Origin: a bacterium
GTDB lineage: Bacteria > CAIWAD01
NCBI GenBank assembly: GCA_030685015.1
Contig: JAUXWS010000097.1
Location: 1-12,268 of the forward strand
Direction of reading: 5' to 3'
DNA: 12,268 nucleotides
Position numbers and translations under genes: made by a program. Shown here piece after piece: positions 10,383-12,268 of the stretch (position 1 is the first letter of the stretch; every line of letters starts with the position of its first letter). A model generated the notes under the pieces. The model did not search any database, was not told where the DNA came from, and saw nothing but the letters and a program-made list of their open reading frames with translations.

Positions 10383-10636
10383 GGCTCCTTTTCCTCCCGG
10401 CCGGGCCGGGATCGGGCTGTCTGATGGCGGGAGGGCGCCGGGGGGACCTCTTGCTAGAACATAGAAATGGCTCGCTCCCGCCGAAAGCTCCTCCCCACAG
10501 CTTCTCGTGGATAAGCATGGATCCCGTTGTCCAACAGGCGTATTCAAATTGCCTGAGGGGGAGCGTCCGATTTCTCACCTTGAAGCGTCGGCGCGGCCCG
10601 CACGACGCGCGGCCCGACCGGCCAGTCGAGGATGCC
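10383..10636. promoter_or_regulatory. divergent promoter region of dnaE and the barrel gene
   Basis: This 254-nt gap must hold leftward (dnaE) and rightward (barrel) promoters, if each gene has its own. No strong sigma-70 pair is visible. The weak leftward candidate TTTCGG-N17-TATGTT, reading down from about 10480, is not convincing. A DnaA-box-like nonamer, ttatccacg on the minus strand (10506-10514), differs from TTATCCACA at one base. It lies 124 nt upstream of the dnaE start. Confidence 0.35.
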
Positions 10637-11701
10637 ATGGCGCTCTTCCGCCGCCAGCCAAGCCTGCTGCTATCCGCCCTGCTCCTGCTGGCGGCGGCGC
10701 CGGCCGGGGCCGCTCCCGCCCTCCTGCCCGTGGTGGCCTACATGCCGGAGACGGGGGCCATCGGCGGCGCCTGGCTGCAGTGGGTGACGCGGCAGGACAG
10801 CCTGGACCGCCCCGACCAGCTGGCGGCCTGGGCCACCCTCTGCGCCCGGGGACAGGCCGAGCTGGGCCTGCGTCCCGAGCTGTGGCGGGCGGGGGACCGC
10901 TTGAGCCTGCTGGGCGAACTGAGCTACCAGCACTGGCCGGCCTCCTGGCACGGCATCGGACCGGACAGTCCCTCCACCCCGGTGGACTTCACCGTGGAGC
11001 GCGTCAAGCTGGAGCTGCGCCTGCGGCGGCGCCTGACCGGGGACCTGTGGAGCGGCGTCCATGCCCTGGGCTCCCAGGAGAGCTTCACCAAGCATGATCC
11101 CGCCTTCGCCTTCGCGAACGATGACGGGCGGGACCTGGGGCTGGGCGCGGAGGTGGCCTGGGACATCCGTGACGACACGGTGTGGCCCGGCGCCGGCTGG
11201 TTGGCGGAGGGGCGTGCCCTGCGCCACGGCTCCTGGCTGGGCGGCCGCTGGGACTACTCGCGCTGGCAACTGGACCTGCGTCGCTACCAGCGTCACGGCC
11301 CCGGCGTGTTGGCCGTCCAGGCTGCGCTGGAGGGCCGCGGGGGCGCCCCCTCCTTCCGCACCCTGCCCCGCCTCGGCGAGTGGCTGCGCGCCGTGGAGGA
11401 CATGCGCTTCCAGGACCGCTGGGCAGCGGCGGCACGACTGGAGTGGCGCCAGGACCTGCCCTTCACCCTGCCCACCCGGCCGGGCCGCTGGCTGGCGGCG
11501 CGCTCCGGCTTCGTTTGCTTCGTGGAGGCGGGGCAGGTGGGGGCGCGGGGCTGCGACCTGGCGGCCGGCCCCTGGAAGTCGAGCCTGGGGCTGGGCGGGC
11601 GCTTCGCCCTCCTGCCCGGCGAGCGTCTCAACGCCCGCGCCGACCTCGCCTATGGGGCGGAGGGCGTGGCCTTGCGCATCAAAGTGGGGGAGGAGTTCTG
11701 A
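10637..11701 (+). CDS. D15/Omp85-type outer-membrane beta-barrel protein without POTRA domains
   Basis: A 354-aa probable outer-membrane protein of the bacterial surface antigen (D15, BamA C-terminal barrel) type. A signal peptide covers residues 1-26 (MALFRRQPS, then a Leu/Ala-rich core ending APAGA before AP). The body shows alternating-residue beta strands with aromatic girdles, plus VAWDIRDDTVWPGAGWLAEG (173-192), a hallmark of this barrel class. The last strands include FVCFVEAGQVG (292-302), SSLGLGGRFALLPGERLNA (315-333) and VALRIKVGEEF. The terminal Phe354 fits the C-terminal signal read by the BAM complex. The length leaves no room for POTRA domains, so it is not BamA itself. It could be a TamA/PatA-like or phospholipase-associated barrel; its function is unknown. 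The ATG at 10637 has GAGGA (10628-10632) 4 nt upstream and places the signal peptide at the N terminus. The gene ends 23 nt inside the converging DUF559 frame. Confidence 0.7.
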   Translation: MALFRRQPSLLLSALLLLAAAPAGAAPALLPVVAYMPETGAIGGAWLQWVTRQDSLDRPDQLAAWATLCARGQAELGLRPELWRAGDRLSLLGELSYQHWPASWHGIGPDSPSTPVDFTVERVKLELRLRRRLTGDLWSGVHALGSQESFTKHDPAFAFANDDGRDLGLGAEVAWDIRDDTVWPGAGWLAEGRALRHGSWLGGRWDYSRWQLDLRRYQRHGPGVLAVQAALEGRGGAPSFRTLPRLGEWLRAVEDMRFQDRWAAAARLEWRQDLPFTLPTRPGRWLAARSGFVCFVEAGQVGARGCDLAAGPWKSSLGLGGRFALLPGERLNARADLAYGAEGVALRIKVGEEF

Positions 11702-12113
11702 CTCCTTCCCCCTCCCAGGGGGAAGGCCGGGATGGGGGTTTGCGGAGCCGAGCATCGTTCGGATCCAGAGCGGCGCGGCAGATCTCGCCAAGCACCCATG
11801 CCAGCCTGTCGCTGACATCGTTGTTTTGGAACCTGATCACGCGCACTCCCTGCTGACTCAACCATGCGCTTCTTCTCTCATCCTGTGACTTGTCCACCTG
11901 ATGTTGCACCCCATCAAGTTCGATGGCAAGCCGGTGTTCTGCGCAATAGAAGTCCACGATGTATGGCCCCACAACATGTTGGCGTCTGAAGCGAAGGCCG
12001 TTCAATTGCTTTTTGCGGAGCATGCTCCATAAACATCGCTCGTAGCTTGTCATGTCGCGTCGCATGCGGCGAGCGTGTTGCGTCAGGCGTGGAGGGACTC
12101 GTTGGTACACCAT
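11679..12113 (-). CDS. DUF559 (Vsr-like) endonuclease-domain protein
   Basis: A 144-aa protein of the DUF559 family, related in fold to very-short-patch-repair endonucleases (PD-(D/E)XK-like). The family core is clear: MTSYERCLWSMLRKKQLNGL (21-40), RFRRQHVVGPYIVDFYCAEH (41-60, with the catalytic-type Asp54), RLAIELDGVQHQ (61-72, Glu65, Asp67) and RVIRFQNNDV (91-100). The C-terminal tail after residue 126 (PPSRPSPWEGEG) is translated from a copy of the palindromic repeat, so the frame reads through the repeat until a stop inside the convergent barrel gene. The start is uncertain: ATG at 12113 abuts the right-hand repeat, Met17 or Met21 are possible, and a further upstream ATG at 12179 lies wholly in the repeat. 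Base composition is low; line 12001-12060 counts 28 G+C of 60. Function is not established for the family; nicking or mobility-related cleavage is inference. Confidence 0.82.
   Translation of the reverse strand: MVYQRVPPRLTQHARRMRRDMTSYERCLWSMLRKKQLNGLRFRRQHVVGPYIVDFYCAEHRLAIELDGVQHQVDKSQDERRSAWLSQQGVRVIRFQNNDVSDRLAWVLGEICRAALDPNDARLRKPPSRPSPWEGEGVRTPPPL
11702..11740 (+). repeat. left copy of a 39-bp palindromic element, inverted relative to the right copy
   Basis: It contains the perfect hairpin ccttccccct (11704-11713), loop ccc, agggggaagg (11717-11726), followed by a cgggatgggggtt tail. The 39 bp match the reverse complement of 12115-12153 at 38 positions. The hairpin starts 2 nt after the barrel gene stop and may double as its terminator. 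On the minus strand it is inside the DUF559 reading frame. Confidence 0.85.
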
Positions 12114-12268
12114 GAACCCCCATCCCGACCTTCCCCCTGGGAGGGGGAAGGAGATTGCGCGGTCACCATGAACCCCCATCCCGACCTTCCCCCTGGGAGG
12201 GGGAAGGAGATTGCGCGGTCACCATGAACCCCCATCCCGACCTTCCCCCTGGGAGGGGGAAGGAGACT
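12108..12268. repeat. 56-bp tandem repeat array, at least 2.9 copies, open at the window edge
   Basis: Units start at 12108, 12164 and 12220, exactly 56 nt apart. The first two are identical by eye from the caccatgaac start to the gcgcggt end. The third runs to 12268 and differs at the second-last base visible (aggagact against aggagatt). Each unit has the hairpin ccttccccct-ggg-agggggaagg; in unit 1 it is at 12129-12151. The array continues beyond the window. Its unit is the same element, in opposite orientation, as the one at 11702-11740. Confidence 0.92.

Noticed and set aside
12108-12268. CRISPR array
   Set aside because: The repeats are directly adjacent 56-bp copies without unique spacers, and no cas gene is visible.

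Overview
The window is GC-rich (about 70% in core-gene stretches sampled by hand) and reads as a chromosomal segment of a diderm (Gram-negative-type) bacterium. It encodes an outer-membrane beta-barrel protein ending in phenylalanine and a probable lipoprotein. The species cannot be fixed from sequence alone. The long acyl-CoA dehydrogenase and the DnaE type would suit an FCB-group or related environmental lineage, but that is only an impression.

Layout. Positions 1-356 are non-coding and rich in inverted repeats. A plus-strand operon follows: etfB (357-1142, GTG start), etfA (1139-2089, ATGA overlap) and a long acyl-CoA dehydrogenase (2132-3835). A hairpin terminator lies at 3862-3884. Next comes a minus-strand block, in transcription order: dnaE (10382-6945), a GC-rich gap with a short tandem repeat, a GExH (ChaN/TraB-like) exported protein (6738-5671), a YiiM-like MOSC protein (5674-5042, ATGA overlap), and a two-domain NucS-like PD-(D/E)XK nuclease (4998-3919). 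Divergent from dnaE, a D15/Omp85-type barrel protein is on the plus strand (10637-11701). Converging on it is a DUF559 (Vsr-like) endonuclease gene (12113-11679), enclosed by inverted copies of a 39-bp palindromic element. The right-hand copy belongs to a 56-bp tandem array that runs off the window end.

How the genes work together. EtfAB plus the acyl-CoA dehydrogenase form an electron-transfer module: the dehydrogenase oxidises an acyl-CoA and passes electrons to the ETF heterodimer. DnaE is the replicative polymerase, with an intact-looking PHP domain that may proofread. The MOSC protein probably handles N-hydroxylated compounds with molybdenum cofactor and is translationally coupled to the exported GExH protein. 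The two nucleases are compositional outliers: a sampled line is about 50% GC in one and about 47% in the other, against about 70% in dnaE. They are probably acquired accessory genes. The most unusual structure is the DUF559 gene with its flanking palindromes, which looks like a small repeat-associated, possibly mobile, unit.
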